DNA from: CALCMJ01 sp964475415
Lineage (GTDB): Bacteria > Bacteroidota > Bacteroidia > Chitinophagales > Saprospiraceae
Reading direction: 5' to 3'
Assembly (NCBI GenBank): GCA_964475415.1
Contig: CAYYWZ010000064.1
Location: 1-22,519, forward strand
DNA length: 22,519 nucleotides
Part shown: piece by piece, positions 7,459 through 15,736 of the stretch
How positions within the stretch are numbered: position 1 is the first letter of the stretch
How the letters are laid out: the number at the start of each line of letters is the position of its first letter
Made by a program: the position numbers and the translations under genes
Notes under the pieces: model-generated
The model's database searches: none
What the model was told of the DNA's origin: nothing
What the model saw: only the letters and a program-made list of their open reading frames with translations

Positions 7459-7478
7459 TGGGATTACAAAATACTAGG

Positions 7479-7859
7479 GTGAACCAAACTTTACAACAAA
7501 GAAATATTTATATTCAGGCTATACTCATCTTCCTCATGGTTAGTGCTGCTATCAAAGCGGTACTTGCCCTAGATCCCTTTTCTGCGACTATTGTTTTTAT
7601 GAATTTTCTTGTGTTGCTTCTATATCGTGAGCGATATGAACATAGTAATCAGATTCTTCTATGGTGGGCCATCGCTTATATGATGATGGGGCATGGGATC
7701 AACGCGGGAGCAAAATTTCTAGTGATCAATTCAGGGAATTCTTGGGAGATAAGCAAGTTAACCCTAAGCCATGATCTTCTCGTTGTTGTATGCGGAATCC
7801 TACTTTTCTATCTAGTTAAAAAAGAAGCTAAAATCAATAGCGAAATAAAAAACAACTAG
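7479..7859 (+). CDS. Small four-helix membrane protein of unknown function
   Basis: 126 residues from a GTG at 7479. A GTG at 7458 would add seven residues but lies inside the -7 promoter box, so the later start is preferred. Four hydrophobic segments are visible: AILIFLMVSAAIKAVLAL, ATIVFMNFLVLLLY, ILLWWAIAYMMMGHGINAG and LLVVVCGILLFYLV, with a charged Lys/Glu C-terminus. I do not recognise the family. It is the only rightward gene between 1 and 15396, convergent with the M29 aminopeptidase gene whose stop is 12 nt away, and stands alone. Confidence 0.7.
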   Translation: MNQTLQQRNIYIQAILIFLMVSAAIKAVLALDPFSATIVFMNFLVLLLYRERYEHSNQILLWWAIAYMMMGHGINAGAKFLVINSGNSWEISKLTLSHDLLVVVCGILLFYLVKKEAKINSEIKNN

Positions 7860-7871
7860 CTTAAAAAATCA

Positions 7872-8966
7872 CTAGAAAATGAAAGCACCATCTTCATAGA
7901 TCTTTTCTCCATCTGCTAGGATCTGTGCATTATTACTCATATCACAGATCATATCCCAGTGGATCGAAGATGTGTTTTTACCACCCGTCTGTGCATAGGA
8001 TTGTCCTATAGCCATATGGATGGTGCCACCTATTTTTTCGTCAAATAAAATATTACCAGTAGCTTGCTGGATGTTATAATTCGTTCCTATGGCTACCTCT
8101 CCAAAATATCTAGATCCTGGAATATCAAAAATTTTATCTAATAAATTTTTGCCCTTGTTCGCATCCCACTTAACTACTTCTCCTTCTTCTACCCACAGGC
8201 TTATCCCTTCTACTTCATACCCCATATATATAGACGGGTAATCGAAGTGTACTACGCCATTAACCGAATTTTCTACAGGACCAGAATATACTTCTCCTGA
8301 AGGCATGTTATTCTTACCGTCAGAGTTAATCCATATTCTATCTTTTACAGAAAAAGTAATATCTGTTTTTTCAGACTTATATTGGATCTTATCTTTTTGG
8401 TTTAGCAGGTCTACTATACGCTGTTGTTCTCTACCTATCTTCCTCCATTCTTCTGCTGGATCTTCCGCATATAAGTGACAGGCATTGTGAACAAAATTTT
8501 CATATTCTTCTAAGGACATTCTAGCAAATTGCGCAGAGGCTTGCGTAGGATATTGACATAGGGTACGCTTCATAGACCTATCTCCTGTTCTACGGAAATA
8601 AGTTTGTTGTATATCCTTATGTGCTTCTCTTCTTATTTTTCTATTGTCCCCGTTTAGGTTCTGTGTTTCTGTCAAATTATATGGAGCTCGAATAACCAGA
8701 TAAGCATCAAAATTTTCTACCGCATGTTTATACAGAAATGAAGGTTGTTGGAGTACATTTTCTGTCCCCTCATTGATCAGAATTCTATTTTTTTCCTGGA
8801 ACTCCATCTCCACCTCTACATGTATACCGTTTTTTACACACGCTCTATATACCTCTCTTATAAGAGGCTCTGCTAGCACCGTCGATTTGATGAGTAAGTT
8901 TTCACCGCTTTTTAATTCGAGACAATAGTGTACAAGAAGGTGAGCGTATTTCTTTAATAAAGACAT
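7872..8966 (-). CDS. M29-family aminopeptidase (AmpS-like)
   Basis: 364 residues, normal length for peptidase family M29 (thermophilic metallo-aminopeptidases). Family hallmarks visible are NMPSGEVYSGPVENS with the first Glu ligand, FGEVAIGTNYNI with the second Glu, GGTIHMAIGQSY with a His, and SSIHWDMICD with the last His and Asp ligands. There is no signal peptide, so it is a cytoplasmic enzyme removing N-terminal residues from peptides using two divalent metal ions. It is the last gene of a long leftward run, 22 nt after hflX. Confidence 0.9.
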   Translation of the reverse strand: MSLLKKYAHLLVHYCLELKSGENLLIKSTVLAEPLIREVYRACVKNGIHVEVEMEFQEKNRILINEGTENVLQQPSFLYKHAVENFDAYLVIRAPYNLTETQNLNGDNRKIRREAHKDIQQTYFRRTGDRSMKRTLCQYPTQASAQFARMSLEEYENFVHNACHLYAEDPAEEWRKIGREQQRIVDLLNQKDKIQYKSEKTDITFSVKDRIWINSDGKNNMPSGEVYSGPVENSVNGVVHFDYPSIYMGYEVEGISLWVEEGEVVKWDANKGKNLLDKIFDIPGSRYFGEVAIGTNYNIQQATGNILFDEKIGGTIHMAIGQSYAQTGGKNTSSIHWDMICDMSNNAQILADGEKIYEDGAFIF

Positions 8967-8988
8967 AGATTATTTTCTAGTTTAATGA

Positions 8989-10200
8989 TTACCAATGTTT
9001 CGTCATATAAGGATAACGCTCCTCATATTTTTTCTCCGCCATCTCTTTTATCTTGGCTCTTAGTTCGCTTATATTTTCTTTTTTGAACGCTGAGATTAAA
9101 ACTACTTCCAGATTATGGTCATTAGCTAGGGTCATCTTCAACTTAGATAAGATATCATCTCGAGTTTCTGTATCTAGAAAATCATCAAAATACTTTTCTC
9201 TATATAGATCTATCTTATTAAAAACTAATAAGGTAGGTTTCTCTATGGCACCTAGTGACTTTAAAGTCTTCGTAACTGTAGCTATATGATCTTCATACTG
9301 GCCGTGAGAAATATCTACTACATGTAATAAGATATCACTCTCTCTTACCTCATCTAAGGTAGACTTAAAACTCTCTACAAGATGGTGAGGTAGTTTTCTT
9401 ATAAATCCTACTGTATCAGAAAGCAATAAGGGCATTCTATCTAGGACCATTTTTCTTACTGTCGTATCTAGCGTAGCAAATAACTTATTCTCAGCAAACA
9501 CATCTGACTTACTCAGGATATTCATGAGGGTACTTTTTCCTGCATTGGTATATCCAACCAAGGAGACTCGTATAAGCTCTCCTCTATTTTTTCTCTGGGT
9601 GGTATTTTGAAGATCTATTTTCTTTAGCTTATCCTTCAGCTTAGAAACCTTATCTCTTACAATTCTTCTATCGGTTTCTATCTCCATCTCTCCAGGCCCT
9701 CTCATACCGATACCCCCTTTCTGTCTTTCTAAGTGCGTCCACAATCCTCTTAGTCTGGGAAGAAGATATTGCATCTGAGCAAGCTCTACCTGAGTCTTTG
9801 CTTGTGCAGATCTCGCCCTACTAGCAAAAATATCTAAGATCAGAAAACTCCTGTCGATTATCTTTACCTTCCACTCTTCTTCCATAACACTGGTCTGTCT
9901 AGGCGTCAGGTCATCATCGAAAATTGCCAAGGCAATATCATGCGTTTCTATATACTCCTTAATCTCAGCAACTTTTCCTTTTCCTATGAAAGTAGACTTA
10001 TTAGGATGAGGCAATTTCTGTGTAAATCTTTTTACCGTTGTAGCACCAGCAGTCTCTGCTAGAAACTCTAGCTCGTCCAAATATTCTGACATCTGTTCTG
10101 CTGATGAGTCTGGCAGAATCAAACCTATCACGACAGCACGCTCTACCTCTTTCTTAAGACCACTATTTTTTCGTTTCGATATATCCCAGTTATCACTCAT
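8989..10200 (-). CDS. hflX: GTPase HflX
   Basis: 403 residues. HflX is a ribosome-associated GTPase that splits or rescues stalled 70S ribosomes under stress. The N-terminal HflX domain (about 20-190) includes the conserved FIGKGKV and TQVELAQMQYLLPRLRGLW segments and the glycine-rich GGIGMRGPGE loop. The G domain shows G1 GYTNAGKS (216-223), the switch Thr region TLDTT, G3 DTVG (262-265) and G4 NKID (328-331). The length is typical. It starts 6 nt after the envC-like gene, so the two are co-transcribed. Confidence 0.96.
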   Translation of the reverse strand: MSDNWDISKRKNSGLKKEVERAVVIGLILPDSSAEQMSEYLDELEFLAETAGATTVKRFTQKLPHPNKSTFIGKGKVAEIKEYIETHDIALAIFDDDLTPRQTSVMEEEWKVKIIDRSFLILDIFASRARSAQAKTQVELAQMQYLLPRLRGLWTHLERQKGGIGMRGPGEMEIETDRRIVRDKVSKLKDKLKKIDLQNTTQRKNRGELIRVSLVGYTNAGKSTLMNILSKSDVFAENKLFATLDTTVRKMVLDRMPLLLSDTVGFIRKLPHHLVESFKSTLDEVRESDILLHVVDISHGQYEDHIATVTKTLKSLGAIEKPTLLVFNKIDLYREKYFDDFLDTETRDDILSKLKMTLANDHNLEVVLISAFKKENISELRAKIKEMAEKKYEERYPYMTKHW

Positions 10201-10206
10201 ATATTA

Positions 10207-11430
10207 TTATTTCCTTAGCCACGATTGTGGATTTTGCTTTTTCTTTCCTTTCCAAACTTCTAAGTGCAAAGTATTATTTACATCCCCGATAAGCGCTCGA
10301 CTTTCTAGCTGCTGCCCTTTGCTAACATACATATTGTCTAATCTAGAATAGACTGTATAATAATCACCGTGTTTCACAATGACCATATACCCTTGTCCAG
10401 AAATAGATCTTGCACTTACTACTGTTCCCTCAAAGAGCGCGTATACCTGAGAGCCTGATCCACCCATTATGTCTATTCCGTTATTTACAATTTCTATATC
10501 CTTAAGGGTTGGATGCTTTTGCTTGCCGTATCTAGAACTTATAAATCCATTATCTATGGGCCATTCTAATTTTCCCTTGTTTTTTGAGAAGCTTCCTGAG
10601 TAACTTACAGACACATTAGTATGCTTAGCAGGAGGAGCTGGAGCTGTATAGCTTGTTGCTACTGGTGGTGTATAGCTTGTTGGATTATCTATCTCTTGGA
10701 AGATCGTACTTTCTATAGCTTGGTTTAGTTTTTCTCTTTCTCTTCGCTGTGCTATCAGCTCTATTTTGAGATTGACTTGTTCCATCTCCAGCTCTGCTAG
10801 AAGACTATCTTTTTTTACCAATTCTTTTTCCATAAGAATGGCTTGTTCGTTTTCTGATTCCAGTAGTAATTCTTTTTGACTTTTTTCTTTATTTAAGAAA
10901 AAGTACATAGAATCTAATTCTTGACGATAATCCATCAAAACCACCTTTCTACTTTTGATGAAGTTTTCGTACTGTCCAGAAAATATCCATCTTTTGTATG
11001 CCTCAGAAAGTGAAGAGGAAGAAATAATATATATCCACTTTTGTTCTGTAAGTTTATGGATATATTTCTTCTGCAACAATTTTACATATTCATTCTTGAG
11101 CGATGCAATATCTTTATTCAGTACAGCAGCATTGACATCTAAATTTCCTATTATAGAATCTGTCAATAGCAACTCAGCACTTATATTTTCTCTCAGTTCT
11201 TTTCTATCTACTATGAGTTGCTCAAGTAATTCATAGTTCTTAAGCGTAGAACTATGTTCTGCATCTTTCTCTTGTAGAACAGCAGAAGTATTATCTATAC
11301 GCTGAAGCAAATTTTTGCGTTGCTTTTCTAAAGATCTCTTACTCTGCCCACTGAGTCCAGTAGTAAGACATAGGCACATCAATAGTAAGCTAGAACTAAT
11401 TAAGTTTTGTATAACGTGACGGTATGTCAA
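10207..11430 (-). CDS. EnvC-like murein hydrolase activator with degenerate M23 domain
   Basis: 407 residues. An N-terminal signal peptide (cleavage near GLSGQ) is followed by a long coiled coil (about 30-240), a Pro/Thr-rich linker and a LytM/M23 domain (about 285-407). Catalytic residues are missing: HxGxD is Asn316-Asn-Gly-Ile-Asp320, the HxH of the last strand is Thr387-Leu-His389, and the His of the YxH motif is Ser362. This matches EnvC/NlpD-type activators, which bind and switch on N-acetylmuramoyl-L-alanine amidases at division sites rather than cutting peptidoglycan themselves. The start is a TTG at 11430 giving a complete signal peptide and a 35-nt overlap with the DUF4292 gene; no ATG lies between it and the hydrophobic core. 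Confidence 0.88.
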   Translation of the reverse strand: MTYRHVIQNLISSSLLLMCLCLTTGLSGQSKRSLEKQRKNLLQRIDNTSAVLQEKDAEHSSTLKNYELLEQLIVDRKELRENISAELLLTDSIIGNLDVNAAVLNKDIASLKNEYVKLLQKKYIHKLTEQKWIYIISSSSLSEAYKRWIFSGQYENFIKSRKVVLMDYRQELDSMYFFLNKEKSQKELLLESENEQAILMEKELVKKDSLLAELEMEQVNLKIELIAQRREREKLNQAIESTIFQEIDNPTSYTPPVATSYTAPAPPAKHTNVSVSYSGSFSKNKGKLEWPIDNGFISSRYGKQKHPTLKDIEIVNNGIDIMGGSGSQVYALFEGTVVSARSISGQGYMVIVKHGDYYTVYSRLDNMYVSKGQQLESRALIGDVNNTLHLEVWKGKKKQNPQSWLRK

Positions 11431-12145
11431 ATTTTATATTTTTTGGTACATCTATTTCCAAATCCTTAATCTCTATTCTCAGCCTTATTGACTGATCATC
11501 TTGCAAAGGAACATTATATTCTCTAAGGTAACAAAAGTCTGTATTCTTATCGCAATCTGCATAGCTTATAGACATCTCCCCTCCTTCAGCTGTTTCTATA
11601 GAGTAACTCGATAGATGATTCATTAAGAATGGTACCGAATAGCTGTAATTATAGAATCCATCAAAAAAAGTCTGCTTGTAAAATCCTCCATCCTCAACAA
11701 TTCTATAATCTCCTGTGGTATCTGGCACTTCTATGTTACCAGATATCAGGTTCTGAGCGATATCATAATCTAGGTCTACACCATAGAAATCTGAGACCTC
11801 TAGCCAGGACATAGAAATATAGGTCTTATCTAACCTGTTTATTGCTTTGACAGAATCTGTATCCATCTGAACCCTTAGACCTTCAACACTAAACTTCTTG
11901 AGGACCATCCAAATAACACTATCCTTTTTTATTCTTAGAAAGGCCGATCCTGATTCTGAATAGTTAGGAGATTGGAAATTTACTTTTGCTTTGGCGATAT
12001 ACCAAGCAAAATCTGTATTGTGATTTTCCACAACTTTATAAGCTGCTTCTTTTGACATTTTTTCTAGAACTGTATCTACAACGATCTTTCTACTTTTACA
12101 AGAAAATAGAGATACGAAAATAAAAAATAAAATCCATGCTCTCAT
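11396..12145 (-). CDS. DUF4292-family lipoprotein
   Basis: 249 residues. The N-terminus MRAWILFFIFVSLFSCKSRK is a lipoprotein signal with lipobox LFSC, so Cys16 would be lipidated. The body (KAKVNFQ ... GSAFLRIKKDSVIWMVLKKFSVEGLRVQMDTDSVKAINR) matches the LolA/LppX-like fold expected of DUF4292, a Bacteroidota outer-membrane-associated family. It lies 4 nt after a TPR gene and overlaps the envC-like gene by 35 nt. This cluster order recurs in Bacteroidota (recalled, not checked here). A role in envelope lipid or lipoprotein handling is inference. Confidence 0.85.
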   Translation of the reverse strand: MRAWILFFIFVSLFSCKSRKIVVDTVLEKMSKEAAYKVVENHNTDFAWYIAKAKVNFQSPNYSESGSAFLRIKKDSVIWMVLKKFSVEGLRVQMDTDSVKAINRLDKTYISMSWLEVSDFYGVDLDYDIAQNLISGNIEVPDTTGDYRIVEDGGFYKQTFFDGFYNYSYSVPFLMNHLSSYSIETAEGGEMSISYADCDKNTDFCYLREYNVPLQDDQSIRLRIEIKDLEIDVPKNIKFDIPSRYTKLN

Positions 12146-12149
12146 CTAG

Positions 12150-13616
12150 CTAGGATTTAGATGCTTCTATTTTCTTCTGTAAAGATTCCGAAAAATATCC
12201 TTGAGCAATCGCCTTCTTCCAATAATTTATTGCTTCTGCTTTCTGTCCTTTAGCATCAAAAATATCTCCCATCAACTTGGTTGTTATAGGGGAAGAATTT
12301 TCCACTATTTTGATAGCATTATAATTTCCTTTACAAAAAGATTCATGTAACTCTAGACTATTAAGCAGTTCTACAGAACTATTGTTTCCTCCAGCTATAA
12401 GATAAGCTTCTTCAGTGAGTGAGGCTAGAGACTCATTCTGTTTAAGATACAAACTTGCTAAAGCATAAAAGTAGTAAGACTCTACACTGTTAGGATAAAG
12501 ATCTATCACTTGTTCAGCATAGTTTGCTAATTGCTTGTATTCTGATTCAAAATACAGGGAATGCATAAGTGAGGACCACACAGCATAAACCTTATCATTC
12601 AGATCTATTGTTTTCTTATAATAATTTATTGCTTTTTTCTGCCTAATGGTATTAAAATAAAAATCACCGGATATAGCGTATACTTTAGCATCTTGAGGAT
12701 ATAAATTCCTAAGAGACTCCATGATATCTTCTAAGGCCAGGTTGTAAGGATCAGAAGGATCCGCTGGCATATCTTCCACAAATGCTATCAGCTCTATCAA
12801 CTTAGCATCGATAGGGATATTTTCATTTTCTATAAGTGGCATAATCGCCTTGAAATAACTTGTACCATCTTTGCCACTATCTCCCTGTTCTACCAGTGCA
12901 AGATTAGCAGTAGGGTCATCAGGGTCTAATTGCAAGATTTCAGTATAAACTGGCTTAGCCAATTCTGGTTTGTTGATAGATTCTAGATAAGAAGCTAATC
13001 TCAACTTATGACCCTTGTTGTAAGGTGCCCCATCTGCTAATTTCTCCAATTCCATAATCGCACTAGACTCGTCACCAGAGCTTGTGAAAATCATTGCCTT
13101 GCGGGAAGAAATCGGTTCTTGTATTCCGGCCACCTGCTCTGCCTTATTAAGAGCGGCTATAGCTTCCTTAAAATTTCCAGATTTTTCTTCTACATCAGCT
13201 AACCTAAAATAGTGTTCTAGATGAGAGGGGTCCAGATTTATCAATTTATTGAGACTTGCTACACTTCCTTTATAATTCTTACTAGCATCTTCTATATCTG
13301 CTTTGAGCAAATAATAATTTTTGTTTGCATCAGAAAACTTTATTGCCTTCTTGATATCCTGATAAGCAGCATCATTTTTCTTTAACTGTAGAAAGGCACC
13401 TGCTCTTTCGTAATAGAGTGCATCATTAGTAGGTTCATTCTTCAGAAGTTTGTCGATGGCCTCTATTTGTTTTTCATGATTGCCTTCTAACTTATACATT
13501 ATGGCATCTATGAATGTTGTCTGTTCAGCAATATCGGCTTCAGAGTACATACCGGGCTGAGCTCTAAGCGATAAGCTACTTGCAGTGACAAATAAAAAAA
13601 GTAATAAGTTCTTCAT
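12150..13616 (-). CDS. Exported tetratricopeptide-repeat protein
   Basis: 488 residues. A signal peptide (MKNLLLFLFVTASSLSLRAQ) is followed by about nine helical TPR-like units through the whole protein, e.g. NDALYYERAGAFLQLKKNDAAYQDIKKAIKF, LEHYFRLADVEEKSGNFKEAIAALNKAE and DAKVYAISGDFYFNTIRQKKAINYYKKTIDL. It should be a periplasmic scaffold. The partner is unknown, but the tight link to a DUF4292 lipoprotein (4 nt) and an EnvC-like protein suggests envelope or cell-wall work. The gene follows pyk by 70 nt; a separate promoter in that gap is possible but was not identified. Confidence 0.88.
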   Translation of the reverse strand: MKNLLLFLFVTASSLSLRAQPGMYSEADIAEQTTFIDAIMYKLEGNHEKQIEAIDKLLKNEPTNDALYYERAGAFLQLKKNDAAYQDIKKAIKFSDANKNYYLLKADIEDASKNYKGSVASLNKLINLDPSHLEHYFRLADVEEKSGNFKEAIAALNKAEQVAGIQEPISSRKAMIFTSSGDESSAIMELEKLADGAPYNKGHKLRLASYLESINKPELAKPVYTEILQLDPDDPTANLALVEQGDSGKDGTSYFKAIMPLIENENIPIDAKLIELIAFVEDMPADPSDPYNLALEDIMESLRNLYPQDAKVYAISGDFYFNTIRQKKAINYYKKTIDLNDKVYAVWSSLMHSLYFESEYKQLANYAEQVIDLYPNSVESYYFYALASLYLKQNESLASLTEEAYLIAGGNNSSVELLNSLELHESFCKGNYNAIKIVENSSPITTKLMGDIFDAKGQKAEAINYWKKAIAQGYFSESLQKKIEASKS

Positions 13617-13686
13617 AAGCTATGATACAAATATACATTAGAAAAGAACTGAAAAACAATCTTTAAGGATTGTATAACATAATTCT

Positions 13687-15135
13687 CTACTCTATAATGG
13701 TTATTTTCATCATATTAGTTCGAAAACGCTTATCTATCGGCATAGAACCCGTGTTTACGATCACATCTTTAGCTTTGATTAGCTTCTTCTTTTTCAGTAT
13801 TGTAGCAATATCCTTTATGGTTCCATCAGTTGTTGTAAACTTATCATAATGAAAAGCTTTTACGCCCCATAAAAGATTTAGTGCAGGACATATCTCTTTG
13901 ACAGAAGAGAAAATAAAGATAGCAGACTTAGGTCTGTAACTAGAAATCTTAAAAGCAGTATATCCTGATACAGTTAAGCCAGCAATTCCTTTTGCATTTA
14001 TGTCTTCGGCCAATTTAGCTGCTCTGATACATATAATATCTGAGAAATAAGTTTCTGACTCAGAGTTGGGTTTGGGTCTTTTTCCCTGAATTTCATAATG
14101 ATTTTCTGCTTCTCTTATGATATTGTTCATAGCTTCTACAACCTTGACAGGATGTTTTCCTACTGAGGTTTCTCCACTTAACATCACAGCATCAGTTCCA
14201 TCTATAACTGCATTCGCAACATCTGTCACTTCTGGTCTAGTAGGACTAGGATTGTTGATCATACTTTCCATCATCTGTGTAGCTACAATTACTGGCTTCG
14301 CCTTCTGGATACATCTTCTGATAATATCTTTCTGGATAGCTGGCAACTTCTCTATAGGTACTTCTACTCCTAGATCTCCTCTTGCTACCATGATACCATC
14401 GGATTCTTTTATAATTGACTTTAAGTTGGTTAGCGCCTCTGGCTTTTCTATTTTAGATATGATCTTAGCTTTATGTCCTGTTTTCGCTATTCTTCTTCTC
14501 AGCTGCTTTACATCAGCAGCTTGTCTTACAAATGATAAGGCTATCCAGTGTACAGGAAACTGAAGGATAAAGTTCAGATCTTTGATATCTTTAGGTGTAA
14601 GTGCCGGTAGGCTGATCTCAGTATCAGGCAGATTGACACCTTTGTTAGAAGATAGAATACCTCCATGCAGAACCTTAAGTTTTACTGTAGATTTTTTATC
14701 TGAAGAAACTACTTTCAGCACTAGTTTACCGTCATCAATAAGTATTTTTTCACCTACAGTAACATCTTGAGCTAGTTTTTTATAGCTCATGTAAATACGC
14801 TCTTTGGTTCCTATACAAGGCTTATTGACAAAAGTGATGATATCATTTTTGTTAAGCATTAACTCATTGTTCTCTATCTTGCCTACCCTAAGTTTAGGCC
14901 CTTGCAAATCAGCAAGGATAGCAATGTGTATATCGTTTTCTTTATTTATTCTGAGAATATGTTCTATTACACGTTTATGATCTTCATGGGATCCATGAGA
15001 GAAGTTCAATCTGAAAACATCTACTCCCGCCTTTATAAGCTCGTATAATGTATCTGCACTGCTACATGCAGGCCCTACTGTGGCTACAATTTTTGTCTTT
15101 TGACTATCGAGCTTTAGCTTTTTCTTCTTCTTCAC
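13687..15135 (-). CDS. pyk: Pyruvate kinase
   Basis: 482 residues. It converts phosphoenolpyruvate and ADP to pyruvate and ATP, the last step of glycolysis. Conserved residues are Arg42/Asn44/Ser46 in FRLNFSHGS, the ISKIEKPEAL segment with Lys228 and Glu230, MVARGDLGVEVP with Asp254, and ATQMMESMINNPSPTRPEVTDVANAV. The C-terminal domain (about 355-482) is present. The start is a GTG at 15135 that gives a lysine-rich leader (MKKKKKLKLDSQKTKIVATVGP); no ATG lies closer. First gene of the leftward run ending at 7872. The 261-nt gap upstream is shared with the divergent acpP. Confidence 0.96.
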   Translation of the reverse strand: MKKKKKLKLDSQKTKIVATVGPACSSADTLYELIKAGVDVFRLNFSHGSHEDHKRVIEHILRINKENDIHIAILADLQGPKLRVGKIENNELMLNKNDIITFVNKPCIGTKERIYMSYKKLAQDVTVGEKILIDDGKLVLKVVSSDKKSTVKLKVLHGGILSSNKGVNLPDTEISLPALTPKDIKDLNFILQFPVHWIALSFVRQAADVKQLRRRIAKTGHKAKIISKIEKPEALTNLKSIIKESDGIMVARGDLGVEVPIEKLPAIQKDIIRRCIQKAKPVIVATQMMESMINNPSPTRPEVTDVANAVIDGTDAVMLSGETSVGKHPVKVVEAMNNIIREAENHYEIQGKRPKPNSESETYFSDIICIRAAKLAEDINAKGIAGLTVSGYTAFKISSYRPKSAIFIFSSVKEICPALNLLWGVKAFHYDKFTTTDGTIKDIATILKKKKLIKAKDVIVNTGSMPIDKRFRTNMMKITIIE

Positions 15136-15306
15136 TTTTACAAATTTTATACTTAGTGTAAGTTATACATTAATATAGATTTTCACTATATTATAATCCA
15201 AAAACCGTGCTATTATACATTTAAAAGAAAATAAAGTTGCAAAAAATGAATTATTTTGGATACTAGTCCATTATATCAATGAAATAGAGCTTTAAATGAT
15301 CAAAAC

Positions 15307-15339
15307 TTTGTATTGTAAATAAAAGTGGGATTATTTTTG
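15307..15339 (+). promoter_or_regulatory. acpP promoter
   Basis: TTTG at 15307-15310 and an exact -7 match TATTTTTG at 15332-15339, separated by 21 nt, fit the Bacteroidota sigma-ABfr promoter. Transcription would begin near 15346, leaving a leader of about 50 nt. The rest of the pyk-acpP gap (15136-15306) is very AT-rich; no matching box was found for pyk on the other strand. Confidence 0.65.
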
Positions 15340-15372
15340 GTAAAAAGCTGCTTAATCTTTTAATTTGCGGCA

Positions 15373-15382
15373 CGTTATAACG
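15373..15382. promoter_or_regulatory. Perfect 10-bp palindrome in the acpP leader
   Basis: CGTTATAACG is a perfect dyad 14 nt before the acpP start codon and downstream of the predicted transcription start. It could be a regulator binding site, but with only one copy seen and no known matching regulator, this is tentative. Confidence 0.3.
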
Positions 15383-15396
15383 AAACAAAATAAATT

Positions 15397-15636
15397 ATGT
15401 CTAATATTTCAGAAAAAGTAAAACAAATTATCGTTGACAAATTAGGAGTTGACGATTCCGAAGTTTCTAATGAAGCTAGCTTCACAAACGACCTAGGAGC
15501 AGATTCCCTTGATACTGTAGAGTTAATCATGGAATTTGAAAAAGAATTTGATATATCAATACCTGACGAGCAAGCAGAAAACATTCAAACTGTTGGAGAT
15601 GCTGTTAAGTATTTAGAGGATAACGTAAAGTCCTAA
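15397..15636 (+). CDS. acpP: Acyl carrier protein
   Basis: 79 residues, the usual ACP size, acidic. The phosphopantetheine attachment site is Ser37 in GADSLDTVEL. It carries growing acyl chains on 4'-phosphopantetheine for type II fatty-acid synthesis in the cytoplasm. It lies upstream of fabF and rnc, the standard order. The leader is A-rich without a Shine-Dalgarno sequence, typical of the phylum. A hairpin terminator follows 22 nt after the stop, which may let acpP be expressed more strongly than fabF. Confidence 0.97.
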   Translation: MSNISEKVKQIIVDKLGVDDSEVSNEASFTNDLGADSLDTVELIMEFEKEFDISIPDEQAENIQTVGDAVKYLEDNVKS

Positions 15637-15658
15637 AGAAATAAAACTTATCATTTTT

Positions 15659-15700
15659 AAATCCACAAATTGCACCGCAGTTTGTGGATTTTTTATTTTT
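15659..15700 (+). terminator. Rho-independent terminator after acpP
   Basis: Perfect 11-bp stem (15659-15669 with 15681-15691), 11-nt loop and a T-rich tail (TTTTATTTTT). It lies between acpP and fabF. The tail also contains the -7 box of a candidate fabF promoter, so termination and re-initiation sit at the same place. Confidence 0.85.
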
Positions 15701-15701
15701 G
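15669..15701 (+). promoter_or_regulatory. Candidate fabF promoter inside the acpP terminator
   Basis: TATTTTTG at 15694-15701 matches the -7 consensus exactly. A TTG at 15669-15671, in the terminator loop region, lies 22 nt upstream as a possible -33. The start of transcription would be about 28 nt before the fabF ATG. The T-rich tail makes a chance match possible. Confidence 0.45.
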
Positions 15702-15736
15702 GGCTGATCTATGAATTAAAATCATATTTTTATACC

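Noticed and set aside
7458..7478. GTG start seven codons earlier for the small membrane protein
   Set aside because: The codon overlaps the -7 promoter box, so it would not be in the transcript.
14117..14563. 148-codon hydrophobic plus-strand frame opposite pyk
   Set aside because: Exact antisense of conserved pyruvate kinase sequence; hydrophobicity arises from the complementary strand codons.
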